Of a stretch of DNA of 64,000 nt, positions 8,630 through 18,401 are shown in pieces. Positions within the stretch are counted from its first letter, which is position 1. Each line of letters opens with the position of its first letter. The stretch spans positions 106,540-170,539 of the forward strand of contig JAWSUZ010000011.1 of assembly GCA_033852165.1 (NCBI GenBank), read 5' to 3'. Under the pieces are notes generated by a model. The model did no database searches. It saw nothing but the letters and a program-made list of their open reading frames with translations, and was not told the DNA's origin. The translations under genes were made by a program, and so were the position numbers. Source of the stretch: Agarilytica sp033852165. GTDB lineage: Bacteria; Pseudomonadota; Gammaproteobacteria; Pseudomonadales; Cellvibrionaceae.

Positions 8630-9937
8630 CTATTTCAACGACTCAACACGAATGCGAACCACTTTGCCTTCAACTGACTCTAAGCCTTCAATCGTTTGAA
8701 TTGCAGAGCTGATATTTTTTTCAATTGCCCTATTAGTCAAAAGAATCATTGGGACATGGTCTTGCCCGTCTTTCGCTTCTTTTTGAATAAGTGCCTCGAT
8801 ACTAATACCTGCGTCACTTAATATCCGCGAAATATGGGACAGCACTCCGGGCTTATCAAGAGCAGAAATACGCATATAATACGCCGTCTCTGTCTCTTCA
8901 ATTGGCAAAATTGTGCGTTCTTCAAGCTGCTCATGCGCAAACCCCAAATGCGGTACAGAAGTATCAACTTCAGCACCAACCCCACGGCTCACGCGCACTA
9001 TATCAGCAATAACGGCTGAAGCTGTTGCTTCTGCCCCAGCACCGGCTCCGTAATAAAGAGTAGGGCCAACGGCATCCCCTTTTACAACCACGGCATTCAT
9101 CACGCCGTCTACATTGGCGAGCAATTGTGTTTTAGGAATCAGTGTTGGATGCACACGCAATTCTATTCCGCCACAATCGCGACGACGGGTAATCCCCAAA
9201 TGCTTAATGCTATAACCCAATTCGTCTGCGTATGCGACATCTTCTAAAGAGATTTTACTAATGCCTTCGGTAAACACTTTATCGAAAGCTAAAGGCATAC
9301 CAAATGCGATAGATGCAAGGATAACGAGCTTGTGTGCTGCATCGATGCCTTCAACATCAAAAGTAGGATCGGCTTCTGCGTAGCCCAGCGCCTGTGCCTC
9401 TTTAAGCACATCGTCAAAAGCACGTCCTTTGTCACGCATTTCGGTCAGAATAAAGTTACCGGTACCATTTATAATGCCCGCGAGCCACTCAATATTATTC
9501 GCGGCCAAGCCTTCTCTTAACGCGCCGATAATCGGAATCCCACCCGCTACAGCGGCTTCATAGGAGATTGTGACGTTATTTTGCTGAGCAATTGCAAAGA
9601 GCTCGTTACCAAACTCTGCAATCAGTGCTTTGTTCGCTGTAATCACGTGTTTTTTGTTTTGTAAGGCGCGCGTGACGAGCTCTTTAGCGACGGTGGTGCC
9701 ACCAATAAGCTCAACGATGATGTGAACTTCAGGATCATCTGCAACGTCGTTTATATCTGCGCTAATCTTAATATCTTTCGTATCACAGGCAGGATTCTCT
9801 CTTCGAGCTCCAATGTGGGTAATCGCAATCTCGCATCCCGCTCGCGCACCGATCATGCTGTTATTTCGAGTAAGAACGTTGAAGGTTCCGCCCCCAACTG
9901 TCCCGAGTCCGCAAATGCCCACGTTAACGCGTTTCAA
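8630..9937 (-). CDS. hom: Homoserine dehydrogenase
   Basis: NAD(P)-dependent reduction of aspartate semialdehyde to homoserine, the branch point to threonine and methionine. Starting at TTG 9937 gives 435 residues beginning MKRVNVGICGLGTVGGG, the expected Rossmann N-terminus; AGAGG lies upstream at suitable spacing. The frame stays open to an upstream Met at 9991, but those 18 extra residues do not look like family sequence. The catalytic region (NGTGNFILTEM, AEADPTFDVEGIDAAHK) is present, and a C-terminal ACT domain (ISALDKPGVLSHISRILSDA) suggests allosteric feedback, usually by threonine. It forms a unit with thrC just downstream. Confidence 0.95.
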   Translation of the reverse strand: MKRVNVGICGLGTVGGGTFNVLTRNNSMIGARAGCEIAITHIGARRENPACDTKDIKISADINDVADDPEVHIIVELIGGTTVAKELVTRALQNKKHVITANKALIAEFGNELFAIAQQNNVTISYEAAVAGGIPIIGALREGLAANNIEWLAGIINGTGNFILTEMRDKGRAFDDVLKEAQALGYAEADPTFDVEGIDAAHKLVILASIAFGMPLAFDKVFTEGISKISLEDVAYADELGYSIKHLGITRRRDCGGIELRVHPTLIPKTQLLANVDGVMNAVVVKGDAVGPTLYYGAGAGAEATASAVIADIVRVSRGVGAEVDTSVPHLGFAHEQLEERTILPIEETETAYYMRISALDKPGVLSHISRILSDAGISIEALIQKEAKDGQDHVPMILLTNRAIEKNISSAIQTIEGLESVEGKVVRIRVESLK

Positions 9938-10064
9938 AGTGTAATCCTCTGTATAAAAATGCTGCTCAAGGGCAGGAAAATCGGCCCTCAAAAAAGAAAC
10001 GAAACCTTACTGACGGTGGGTGTTGGTGTCAATGGAAAAGGGGAGAATTCGGGATATGGGGTTC

Positions 10065-10149
<85 letters not shown>

Positions 10150-10228
10150 ATGGAGTGTAGAGTATTAAGAATAGGCTGCTTCAATCTGTCTAGTTAAAGA
10201 GCAAAAGACCTTAGCAGCCAAGCTGTGT

Positions 10229-11125
10229 TTAGATGCCTAGCGTTTTGGCCAACTTGTCAGCGGCTAAGTAGCCAGGAATCAGCTCACCGGACTCTAAGAT
10301 AAGAGCGGGCGTACCATTAAGCCCCGCACGAAGGCCAATATTAAATTGTTCGGCAACCGGGTTACCGTCACAGACATTAACCGGGATTTGTAGGCCCGCT
10401 TTCAACTTACTCAAAGCCTCGTTACGATCTTCAGCACACCAGGCTGAAGCGATTTTCTTATAGGACTCAGAACCTACCCCTGCACGAGGATATGCAAGAT
10501 ATTTGATTTCTATACCAAGGGCGTTCATTGCTGGCACTTCACGATGAAGCTTACGACAGTAGCCACAGTCAACATCAGTGAAAACAATAACACTGGCCTT
10601 AACCTCACCCTCAGGGCTAAAGATAATCATATCCTCTTGCTTAATCGAAGCCATTAGCTCTGCACGAGGCCCATTTTTGCTTTGCTCTGTGACATTAACG
10701 ATTCCACCGTCTTCTAGCTGGTACAAATCCCCAACAAAGAAATGGTCGCCAGAACCCAGCAAGTAAACGCTGCCCTTACCTTCGAAAAAGAGCTGATATA
10801 CACCTTCAGCTTCTGCCGGCTTAATATCAACGACTTTCAAATCGGGGCGGGCTTTAAGGAATTTCGCCGCCACGGTGTTCAATAAATCATTCGGTTTTTC
10901 AGATCCTTCGCTAGGCACTACAGCAAGGCCTACAACGGGATCTGCAGCTAGGTCAGCTATAGCAGTATTAGCAGTATTAGCAGTATTAGCAGTATTAGCA
11001 GTAGAGTCTGACTCGACTTGCGCACTCTCTTCTTTTGAACTTGTCTCGCCCTGACAACCCAACAAAACGCTCATTGCTGCTGAAACGAAAGTCATGGATA
11101 TTTTTTTTGATAAAGACACCGGCAT
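10229..11125 (-). CDS. dsbC: Thiol:disulfide interchange protein DsbC family, predicted lipoprotein
   Basis: Periplasmic disulfide isomerase of the DsbC/DsbG type. Starting at the ATG at 11125 (AGGA five bases upstream) gives 298 residues with a signal ending in the lipobox LLGC (C24), so it is probably a lipoprotein, unusual for DsbC, which is normally soluble. A low-complexity linker with four TAN units, encoded by a 9-base DNA repeat, separates the anchor from the dimerisation domain. The thioredoxin-like domain has the CGYC active site (C187, C190) and the cis-Pro region GTPAL. The frame extends 16 codons further upstream, but that start would bury the signal. It is near hom, as in Pseudomonas, but no xerD lies between it and rplS here. 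Confidence 0.88.
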   Translation of the reverse strand: MPVSLSKKISMTFVSAAMSVLLGCQGETSSKEESAQVESDSTANTANTANTANTAIADLAADPVVGLAVVPSEGSEKPNDLLNTVAAKFLKARPDLKVVDIKPAEAEGVYQLFFEGKGSVYLLGSGDHFFVGDLYQLEDGGIVNVTEQSKNGPRAELMASIKQEDMIIFSPEGEVKASVIVFTDVDCGYCRKLHREVPAMNALGIEIKYLAYPRAGVGSESYKKIASAWCAEDRNEALSKLKAGLQIPVNVCDGNPVAEQFNIGLRAGLNGTPALILESGELIPGYLAADKLAKTLGI

Positions 11126-11464
11126 TGTTCCTAAAGTGATTTTAGCTTCGCTTAGATAGCGGAAGTCTAGCATGGTTCCATAAGAAAAAACGAATGGCGA
11201 CTGGGAGCGTCAATAGCTTCTGAAGACCACGCCGCCCGGAAAGAACCCAGCTCTAAATGAGTAAAAGCCACCTCCCTTCTGGCTCCCAAACACCGCAGCC
11301 CGAGCACTCCTATTACCGCCCCCTCGGGTAAAGAGTATCAAGCAGTAATAAATGGACCCCCAAGATAAGCAGCGTGTCAATATTGCGTAGCCCCTCCATC
11401 TTCAAAAATGAGCGCCTACCGCTACCAATTTAAACGACAGGCTATTCGGCATATACCTACAGAA
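11126..11464. other. Intergenic region between dsbC and rplS
   Basis: About 340 bases with no supported gene. It should hold the dsbC promoter, but no clear -35/-10 pair was found by eye. The open frame on the plus strand from 11408 overlaps rplS and looks like a shadow. Confidence 0.3.
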
Positions 11465-11496
11465 ACAAAAAAAGCGGCTGAAGCCGCTTTTTTAAA
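11465..11496 (-). terminator. Rho-independent terminator of the rpsP-rimM-trmD-rplS operon
   Basis: AAAGCGGCT and AGCCGCTTT form a perfect 9-base stem with a two-base loop, flanked by an A run on one side and T on the other. It lies about 20 bases beyond the rplS stop codon. Confidence 0.85.
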
Positions 11497-11515
11497 CCAA
11501 AACCTAAAGAAAGGC

Positions 11516-11872
11516 TTAGCCGAGTTTTTCTTTGATTCGCGCTGCTTTACCAGTCAACTCACGCAGATAGTAAAGTTTCGCTTGGCGTACATCGCCACGA
11601 CGTTTAACAGTAATGCTATCAACCAATTTACTGTGCGTTTGGAAAGTACGCTCAACACCAATACCATGAGAAATTTTACGAACAGTGAAAGCAGAGTTTA
11701 TGCCACGGTTACGAATACCGATGACAACACCTTCGAATGCTTGAAGACGCTCGCGAGTGCCCTCTTTTACCTTAACCTGAACGATAACAGTATCGCCCGG
11801 GCTAAATACTGGAAGGTCTTGTTTAAGCTGCTCTTTTTCCAGTTCTTGAATAATTTTGTTACTAGAACTCAT
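11516..11872 (-). CDS. rplS: 50S ribosomal protein L19
   Basis: Large-subunit protein at the 30S-50S interface. 118 residues, the usual length, with typical FSPGDTVIVQVKVKEGTRERLQ, the FEGVVIGIRNRG segment, a conserved RKISHGIGVERTFQTHS core and the basic C-terminus AKLYYLRELTGKAARIKEKL. It is the last gene of the rpsP-rimM-trmD-rplS operon; a strong terminator follows. Confidence 0.97.
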   Translation of the reverse strand: MSSSNKIIQELEKEQLKQDLPVFSPGDTVIVQVKVKEGTRERLQAFEGVVIGIRNRGINSAFTVRKISHGIGVERTFQTHSKLVDSITVKRRGDVRQAKLYYLRELTGKAARIKEKLG

Positions 11873-11916
11873 GGTTTGCTCCTGATTAGCAAGTAAAGCC
11901 TCTCGGCTAAATTTTT

Positions 11917-12678
11917 CTACGTTCGGTCCCGAAGGTAGGCATCTAACAAAGCCTGCTGAACGTCTGTTAACTCTTTATCAGCCAGTAAATCTGGCCTTCT
12001 TTCTGCTGTTCGACCCAACGATTGCTGTAACCGCCAAGTTTCAATTTTCTTATGATTTCCCGACAACAATACACTGGGCACTTCTCGCTCATTGAGAACG
12101 CCTGGCCGCGTGTAGTGCGGGCAATCTAACAATCCATCTTCAAATGAATCTTGTTCGGCAGACTGAGAATCGCCCAATGCACCGGGTATAAATCGTATTA
12201 TCGCGTCAAGCATCACCATTGCTGGCAGCTCTCCACCACTGAGAACATAATCCCCTATGGACCACTCCTCATCAACTTCGCCTTCAATAAATCGCTCGTC
12301 AACACCTTCGTAACGACCAGCAATCAAGATAAGATCACTCTGCTGCGATAAAGCCTTCACCGCCTGACTATTAAAGCGCTGCCCTTGCGGTGAAAGATAA
12401 ATAACCTTGTAGCCCTTGCTATCTCTTTCGTTCTTTTCTGACTCTAACCAATTTTTGGCAGAATTCAGTGCGTCTTGCAAAGGCTGAACACGCATGACCA
12501 TTCCAGGCCCACCACCGTATGGCCTGTCATCAACCGTGCGGTGTTTGTCTGTAGCAAAATCACGAGGATTTATGCATTTCAATTCAAATAAGCCACTTTC
12601 AGTGGCTCTTCGTGTTATGCCGCTTTCCGTTAATGCAGTAAACATTTCGGGAAATAGCGTTATGACCGCAGCACGCAC
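11917..12678 (-). CDS. trmD: tRNA (guanine-N1)-methyltransferase TrmD
   Basis: SAM-dependent enzyme that makes m1G37 in tRNAs reading CCN, CUN and CGG codons, preventing frameshifts. 253 residues with the SPOUT knotted-fold motifs: IYLSPQGQRF, IAGRYEGVDERFIE, WSIGDYVLSGGELPAMV and the C-terminal RPDLL region. It starts at the ATG at 12678, 45 bases after rimM ends, in the conserved ribosomal operon. Confidence 0.97.
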   Translation of the reverse strand: MRAAVITLFPEMFTALTESGITRRATESGLFELKCINPRDFATDKHRTVDDRPYGGGPGMVMRVQPLQDALNSAKNWLESEKNERDSKGYKVIYLSPQGQRFNSQAVKALSQQSDLILIAGRYEGVDERFIEGEVDEEWSIGDYVLSGGELPAMVMLDAIIRFIPGALGDSQSAEQDSFEDGLLDCPHYTRPGVLNEREVPSVLLSGNHKKIETWRLQQSLGRTAERRPDLLADKELTDVQQALLDAYLRDRT

Positions 12679-12723
12679 GATTGACTCCTATCTGGCGACA
12701 TTACAAACACCTCGCCAGCTCAG

Positions 12724-13263
12724 TTAAAATTCAGGGTCCCAATTAACCCGAATTTCACCGGCCTCTACATCCACTTTTGTCACATAATGACCAAGAATAT
12801 AGGGAACTAAGCGCTCTTTGTCATCAATACTTTCTTGCGAAGCTGAAACAACGAGAACATCATTTGCGCCAGTTTCTAACAACTCTTTTACAACACCGAA
12901 TTCGATAGCCTTACCATCGAATTCACTGATTACTTTAAGTCCTATCAGCTGATGCCAGTAGTAATCATCTTCCTCCAACTCAGGAAGAAGGCTTCGTTCT
13001 ACTGCTATATTGACCGAGGTGTATTGAGAAGCCACATCTCGATCATCAACTCCCTTCAGGTGGACCACAAGAGCATCGTTTTGGACTTTAAAATCATCGA
13101 TTTCAAACTCTTTAACACCGTGCTGAGTTTTCAGCCACCACGGCGCATACTTCACGATATTCTCTTTTGGCTGAGTGCTGGAATGTACTTTAATCCAACC
13201 CTTTACACCAAAGGCTGCGCCAAGACGCCCAACATTAATTAAATTTGAACGCGAATCTGCCAC
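12724..13263 (-). CDS. rimM: 16S rRNA processing protein RimM
   Basis: 30S assembly factor that binds S19 and helps mature the 3' head domain. 179 residues with the N-terminal beta-barrel (VGRLGAAFGVKGWIKVHS) and the C-terminal PRC-barrel (DYYWHQLIGLKV, GANDVLVV, LVPYI, VNWD). It lies 33 bases after rpsP in the standard order. Confidence 0.96.
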   Translation of the reverse strand: MADSRSNLINVGRLGAAFGVKGWIKVHSSTQPKENIVKYAPWWLKTQHGVKEFEIDDFKVQNDALVVHLKGVDDRDVASQYTSVNIAVERSLLPELEEDDYYWHQLIGLKVISEFDGKAIEFGVVKELLETGANDVLVVSASQESIDDKERLVPYILGHYVTKVDVEAGEIRVNWDPEF

Positions 13264-13296
13264 AGGCTTAATAATACTCAGAAAGTTTAGAGGGGC

Positions 13297-13542
13297 TTAA
13301 GCCGCCTCAAAACCTTTTACCAAGCTAGATACACGATCAGAAACCTGCGCACCTTGACCTATCCAGTAATCAAAACGCTCTTGATCTAGACGCATACGCT
13401 CTTCTTGACCGCGAGCAACTGGGTTGAAAAAACCAACACGCTCAAGAAAACGACCGTCGCGAGATTTGCGGCTATCAGTTACTGAAATGTGGTAGAAAGG
13501 ACGTTTCTTGGAACCGCCGCGTGACAATCTAATTGTTACCAT
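13297..13542 (-). CDS. rpsP: 30S ribosomal protein S16
   Basis: Small-subunit assembly protein. 81 residues beginning MVTIRLSRGGSKKRPFYHI, with RDGRFLERVGFFNP and DYWIGQGAQVSD. It is first in the operon, and 222 bases separate it from ffh upstream, where its promoter probably lies. Confidence 0.97.
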   Translation of the reverse strand: MVTIRLSRGGSKKRPFYHISVTDSRKSRDGRFLERVGFFNPVARGQEERMRLDQERFDYWIGQGAQVSDRVSSLVKGFEAA

Positions 13543-13764
13543 GGATATCTAACCCTATGAATTCTTTATTAATGGCTCTTAATTTGCCTAAGCCTTTGAT
13601 TTAACTACGCTTGGCAAATAAACCACCTGCGAAAGGCGGCGTATTTTAATGGAAACTGGACTATATGTATAGGGGGGAATAGAAGACAAACAATAAAAAT
13701 AAAGCGCGCTTAACTTTCACCCCAAACCTCTCTCCAACCTATTGATTGTTAACGGTTTTTTTTA

Positions 13765-15162
13765 CTAGCCAAAACCAGGAGGCAATCCACCGGGAGGCAT
13801 TCCTCCAGCGCCACCACCACCAGGAAGCATTCCGCTCATTCCCCGCATCATCTTCGCCATACCACCACCCTTCATTTTCTTCATCATTTTAGCCATTTGC
13901 TTATGCTGCTTAATGAGTCGATTAAGGTCCTGTATGTCAGTTCCAGAGCCGCGCGTAATTCGACGTTTACGAGAACCGTTAAGAATGTCAGGGTTCTTCC
14001 TCTCGGCAGGCGTCATCGAGCCGATAATGGCATCCATACGATCAAACTGCGAGGTCATATTGGACTTTTCAGCCATTTGGGCCACATTCCCCATACCAGG
14101 AAGCTTTTCCAGCATGGAGGTCATCCCACCCATGTTTTTCATTTGCTGCAACTGATCCCTCAAATCTTCAAGGTCAAACCTCTTACCCTTCTGAACCTTC
14201 TTGATCAGCTTTTCGGCTTTTTCCTTATCGATTTTTTGCTCGGCATCTTCGATAAGGGTCATTACGTCCCCCATCCCAAGAATGCGCGAGGCAATACGCT
14301 CAGGATAAAACGCCTCTAACGCGTCTGTCTTTTCACCGGACCCCATAAATTTGATCGGCTTACCGGTCACATGACGAACAGATAAGGCTGCTCCGCCACG
14401 GGCATCGCCATCCGTTTTGGTTAATATAATCCCGGTCAGCGGCAAAGCGTCGTTAAATGCTTTGGCGGTATTGACAGCATCCTGCCCAATCATCGCATCG
14501 ATTACGAAGAGCGTCTCTACGGGCGTTACGGCTGCATGCAACCCTTTAATCTCATCCATAAGCTCATCATCGACATGCAAGCGACCAGCAGTATCAATAA
14601 TCAAAACATCAGCGTGTATTTTTTTCGCGTGCTTAATCGCATTTTTAGCAATATCAATTGGCTTTTGATCGGCAGAGGAGGGAACAAAATCGGCCTCAAC
14701 CTCTTCCGCAAGCGTTTCAAGCTGCTTGATCGCGGCAGGCCGGTAGATATCGACGGACACCACTGCGACGCGCTTTTTCTCTTTTTCTTTTAAAAACCGA
14801 GCCAGTTTCGCAACAGAAGTCGTTTTACCTGCACCCTGTAAGCCTGCCATCATCACAATTGCTGGCGGCTGCTGAGCCAGATTCAACGTTTGATTCGCCT
14901 CCCCCATAATCTCGGTAAGCTGCGACTCAACTATTTTGAGGAACTGCTGGCCAGGGTTGAGCGCTCGCGACACTTCAACACCTTGCGCACGCTTACGCAC
15001 GAGACTGACAAATTCTTTAACCACCGGCAACGCAACATCGGCTTCCAAAAGCGCTTTTCGCACTTCGCGTAGCGTGTCTTGAATATTGTCATGGTTGAGC
15101 CGAGATTTACCGCTAATTTTTTTAAGCGATTTCGATAAACGGTCAGATAAATTTTCAAACAT
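13765..15162 (-). CDS. ffh: Signal recognition particle protein Ffh
   Basis: GTPase that binds 4.5S RNA and signal sequences for co-translational targeting to the inner membrane. 465 residues: N-domain helices from 1, G-domain with GLQGAGKTTS (P-loop), DIYRPAA, DTAGRLH, TKTDGDARGG, then a methionine-rich M-domain and a Gly/Met/Pro-rich tail (GGGGAGGMPPGG). Length and motifs are normal. It is divergent from the CcsA-like gene, as in Pseudomonas. Confidence 0.97.
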   Translation of the reverse strand: MFENLSDRLSKSLKKISGKSRLNHDNIQDTLREVRKALLEADVALPVVKEFVSLVRKRAQGVEVSRALNPGQQFLKIVESQLTEIMGEANQTLNLAQQPPAIVMMAGLQGAGKTTSVAKLARFLKEKEKKRVAVVSVDIYRPAAIKQLETLAEEVEADFVPSSADQKPIDIAKNAIKHAKKIHADVLIIDTAGRLHVDDELMDEIKGLHAAVTPVETLFVIDAMIGQDAVNTAKAFNDALPLTGIILTKTDGDARGGAALSVRHVTGKPIKFMGSGEKTDALEAFYPERIASRILGMGDVMTLIEDAEQKIDKEKAEKLIKKVQKGKRFDLEDLRDQLQQMKNMGGMTSMLEKLPGMGNVAQMAEKSNMTSQFDRMDAIIGSMTPAERKNPDILNGSRKRRITRGSGTDIQDLNRLIKQHKQMAKMMKKMKGGGMAKMMRGMSGMLPGGGGAGGMPPGGLPPGFG

Positions 15163-15374
15163 AAGAACAGCTTAACTTGTTGTGATACGAGTGGGTTTAC
15201 AGGCGATTTTAGGGCGAGCAGTATAATGATAAATTGACCGAAAAACGAGGGCCGCGCGTTTAGCGTTTGAAACCACTCGAAATGAAGAAGGTACGGGGCA
15301 ATTCAACTTGCCTTCGATCAACGTAGGCCCTACTCTTACTTTCTTACAATCACCCACCATTAACCGCCTCCTAT

Positions 15375-16181
15375 ATGATGACTAGCTACATAACGATTGC
15401 CGTATACTTGAGCGCATGGGCCTACCTTTTGGACGCTTTGATTCGTAAAAAACAAAGCGCTGCTCCTCGCGTAGTACTCGGCATTGTTGCTGTCGGCTTG
15501 ATCACTCATGTGATATCCGTATACGACGCACTGGTCCAACCCCTAGGCTTAGAGCTGGGATTCTTTAAAGTAGCTTCTTTGTTTTTTTTCGTCATAAATC
15601 TCCTGGTTTTGCTGAGCAGCTTAACTAAGCCTCTACACAACCTATTTGTATTCCTCCTCCCACTCTCTATCCTTGGCTTGCTGACTAGCGAAATGTTTAA
15701 TAGCCCCGTTACTGAAGGCAGTGAATTACATACTGGGATGGTGGCGCATATTTTACTTTCAGTTCTTGCGTACAGCCTTCTCACAATCGCGAGTATTCAG
15801 GCGCTCCTGCTTGCGTATCAAAACCGAAAACTTAAATCGAAACACTTTCATGGCGTTATAGGGATAATGCCACCACTGCAAACCATGGAAACCTTACTTT
15901 TTGATATTGTATGGGCCGGATTTCTTTTTCTCACCTTCTCGATCGCCACAGGTGTTATCTACATCGACGACATCTTTGAGCAAAAACTTTCACACAAAAC
16001 GGTTTTTTCAATTCTCTCGTGGATAATTTATGCCGTACTTTTGGGTGGCCACAAGATATATGGCTGGCGTGGCGCCGCTGCCGTACGCTGGGTCCTCGGC
16101 GGGTTTGTGGCGCTCATGCTTGCTTATTTTGGCAGTAAATTGGTAATAGAGGTAATTATCGGGCAGGCAACGGCCTCCTAA
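15375..16181 (+). CDS. CcsA/YpjD-type cytochrome c assembly family membrane protein
   Basis: Polytopic inner-membrane protein of the CcsA/HemX-like family, a heme-handling fold. 268 residues with about eight hydrophobic segments. Conserved features include LHTGMVAHILLSVLAYSLLT with its histidine, the acidic loop YIDDIFEQKLSHKTVFSILSW and HKIYGWRGAAAVRW near the C-terminus. It is divergent from ffh and followed by a CorC-like gene, the same order as beside ffh in Pseudomonas. Members at this locus are usually annotated only as cytochrome c assembly family proteins; a direct role in cytochrome biogenesis is unproven. Confidence 0.85.
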   Translation: MMTSYITIAVYLSAWAYLLDALIRKKQSAAPRVVLGIVAVGLITHVISVYDALVQPLGLELGFFKVASLFFFVINLLVLLSSLTKPLHNLFVFLLPLSILGLLTSEMFNSPVTEGSELHTGMVAHILLSVLAYSLLTIASIQALLLAYQNRKLKSKHFHGVIGIMPPLQTMETLLFDIVWAGFLFLTFSIATGVIYIDDIFEQKLSHKTVFSILSWIIYAVLLGGHKIYGWRGAAAVRWVLGGFVALMLAYFGSKLVIEVIIGQATAS

Positions 16182-16256
16182 CCAAAGTTTTCCTTGAATA
16201 CTCCCCAATACTCGTTCTACTATTATTCTCTCGATAAAAACATAGGTTAGACCCCA

Positions 16257-17534
16257 TTGGACGGCCCCTCAACAACTCTGCTTTTTGCAATTCTGGCATT
16301 TTTAATTCTTCTCTCTGGTTTCTTTTCTAGCGCTGAAACCGGAATGCTTTCGCTTAATCGGTATCGCCTGAAACACTTGGTGAAAAAGAAAAACCGGGGA
16401 GCTATACGAGCGTCTAAGCTATTGCGTCGCCCAGATAGACTTATTGGCGTCATTCTCATCGGCAATAACTTTGTCAATATTATGGCAACGACCGTGGCCA
16501 CCGCTCTCACCACTCGCATCATTGGAGAGTGGGCAATCGTTTGGTTGCTCCCGGCAGTCCTAACCTTCGTGATTTTAATCTTCGCTGAAGTTACCCCCAA
16601 ATCAGTGGCCGCTGCCTACCCTGAAAAGGTAGCGTTCCCAGCCTCTATTATTTTAAGGCCTTTATTGCTGTTGCTTATGCCTGCAGTATGGGTTGTCAAC
16701 GGAATCTCAAATGGCATAGCCCGCCTTTTTGGACTGGACACATCAAAATCTAGCCTGGGCGACCACTTACACCCCGAGGAATTACGCACAGTACTCGATG
16801 AAGCCGGAGACCTGATCCCCGACCAGCATCAGGGGATGTTACTGAATGTACTCGATTTAGAAAATGCCTCGGTTGAAGACATATTAATCCCACGCAATGA
16901 AATTGTTGGTATTGATTTAGAGGATGACATCGACAAGATCATCGACGACATTCAAAATGCGGAATACACGCTTATTCCAGTTTTTGAGGGCGATATCAAC
17001 AAAATCGTAGGCGTCCTTCACCAGCGCAATATTGCCAAATTTTTGAGAAGCGAAGGCTCAACCGCCGTCACCCATGAAGCAATCCGAAGCCTCACAACCA
17101 AACCCTACTTTATTCCCGAATCCACTCCACTTTCGATACAGCTCCTGAACTTCCAGAAAGAGAAAAAACGTATGGCTGTTGTAGTAGATGAATATGGCGA
17201 TGTAATGGGGCTAGCCACTTTGGTAGACCTGCTTGAGCAGATCGTTGGAGATTTAGCCACCGACGCAGCCGAAGATGAGCGAGAAGAAATCGTATCCCTT
17301 CAAGATAATTGGTTTTTAATTGACGCCTCTGCATCCCTGAGAGATATCAACCGTAATTTAGGCTGGAATTTGCCAACCGACGGTCCAAAAACCCTCAACG
17401 GAATTATTGTCGAGTTTCTCGAGAGCATACCCGACGCGGCTGTTAGTTTCGAAATTGATAAATACAGAATAGAGATAAAGGAAATCGGCGATACGCGTAT
17501 TGAAAAAGCGCTAGTTCTCGAAAAAAACTCATAA
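16257..17534 (+). CDS. HlyC/CorC family protein (CNNM domain, CBS pair, CorC_HlyC domain)
   Basis: Inner-membrane protein of the YfjD/CorC/CNNM family associated with Mg2+/Co2+ efflux or homeostasis. 425 residues: CNNM (DUF21) membrane domain about 1-190 with FFSSAETGMLSLNRYRL and the EVTPKSVAAAYPE loop, two CBS domains about 200-330 (ILIPRNEIVGID, VVVDEYGDVMGLATL), and a C-terminal CorC_HlyC FAD-like domain. The start is TTG at 16257; no in-frame ATG fits the N-terminus. It lies 75 bases after the CcsA-like gene and is probably co-transcribed. The substrate is not shown by the sequence. Confidence 0.88.
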   Translation: MDGPSTTLLFAILAFLILLSGFFSSAETGMLSLNRYRLKHLVKKKNRGAIRASKLLRRPDRLIGVILIGNNFVNIMATTVATALTTRIIGEWAIVWLLPAVLTFVILIFAEVTPKSVAAAYPEKVAFPASIILRPLLLLLMPAVWVVNGISNGIARLFGLDTSKSSLGDHLHPEELRTVLDEAGDLIPDQHQGMLLNVLDLENASVEDILIPRNEIVGIDLEDDIDKIIDDIQNAEYTLIPVFEGDINKIVGVLHQRNIAKFLRSEGSTAVTHEAIRSLTTKPYFIPESTPLSIQLLNFQKEKKRMAVVVDEYGDVMGLATLVDLLEQIVGDLATDAAEDEREEIVSLQDNWFLIDASASLRDINRNLGWNLPTDGPKTLNGIIVEFLESIPDAAVSFEIDKYRIEIKEIGDTRIEKALVLEKNS

Positions 17535-17564
17535 ATCCGCCCGTTCAGAACCGCTAACTCAGCC

Positions 17565-18152
17565 TTACTGTTTATACGGAATCTCTGGCGCCTCACTACA
17601 ACGCTGGATGTTCTGACCATAAACGCGGTTCAAAAAGTCGACCATCACCCTCGCAGTAAAGCCCCAGATCGTATAACCCATCCAGTCATAAACAGGGGAC
17701 CAATATTCACTCCCCTCCACGGTAAAGATATCCGTTCTCTCACGTATATCTTTCAACAAAAAGTCAATTGGCACCCAAAATAGCGACTGCAACTCGTCGA
17801 TGTTGGCAACCAAGCCATCTCGAGACTCCACACGCCCAACATAGGGGGTCACGGAAATACCCTGCCGGGTATGGCTAACGGGAAGCTGCTCTATGATATT
17901 AACCCTTGAAGGCGCTAACCCAACTTCTTCATGGCTTTCACGTAGCGCGGTATCAAGCAGGCTTGAATCTTCGCTTTCCCACTTTCCGCCTGGAAATGCG
18001 ACCTCTCCGCTATGAATAGAAAGGTGCTTAGCCCTCTCTGTTAGCAAAACAAACTCTTGGCCATCGGCGGCTTCAGTAATGGCGATCAAAACGGCTGCTT
18101 GATTTCGTTCTTGCTTCACGTCAATCAGATCTCTTATATGACCGAATACCAT
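17565..18152 (-). CDS. Nudix hydrolase, CoA pyrophosphatase type
   Basis: 195-residue Nudix protein with the motif GGKWES...TALRESHEEVGL, matching the NudL/CoA diphosphatase subgroup, which carries the UPF0035-type region (here LTERAKHLSIHSGEVAFPGG) just before the Nudix box. Members hydrolyse CoA and CoA derivatives to 3',5'-ADP and 4'-phosphopantetheine. It is convergent with the CorC-like gene, 30 bases between stops. Substrate is inferred from the subgroup motif. Confidence 0.85.
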   Translation of the reverse strand: MVFGHIRDLIDVKQERNQAAVLIAITEAADGQEFVLLTERAKHLSIHSGEVAFPGGKWESEDSSLLDTALRESHEEVGLAPSRVNIIEQLPVSHTRQGISVTPYVGRVESRDGLVANIDELQSLFWVPIDFLLKDIRERTDIFTVEGSEYWSPVYDWMGYTIWGFTARVMVDFLNRVYGQNIQRCSEAPEIPYKQ

Positions 18153-18401
18153 CGTACAACTATATTTATGACAGGTATATGATTGAAAAGGACATCCAAA
18201 CCCTCGATGAGCCGGAGATATAAGATATAAGTATAGGTTACCCCCTTAACATAGCCATAAAGCATCTGTTAGTATGTTTTTTAGACGTTACATTGATTTT
18301 GACGCCATTTGTCGGGTTTATCTGTCATTCAGGGGAATACAGTCTAGCCTGTAGGGTCAAAGTCAGTAGAACACCTTGGAAGCATTTCGTAGGGTGAAGC
18401 T

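Noticed and set aside
9938..9991. Extended hom start at 9991
   Set aside because: The extra 18 residues do not resemble the family, and the TTG at 9937 gives the usual N-terminus with an upstream AGAGG.
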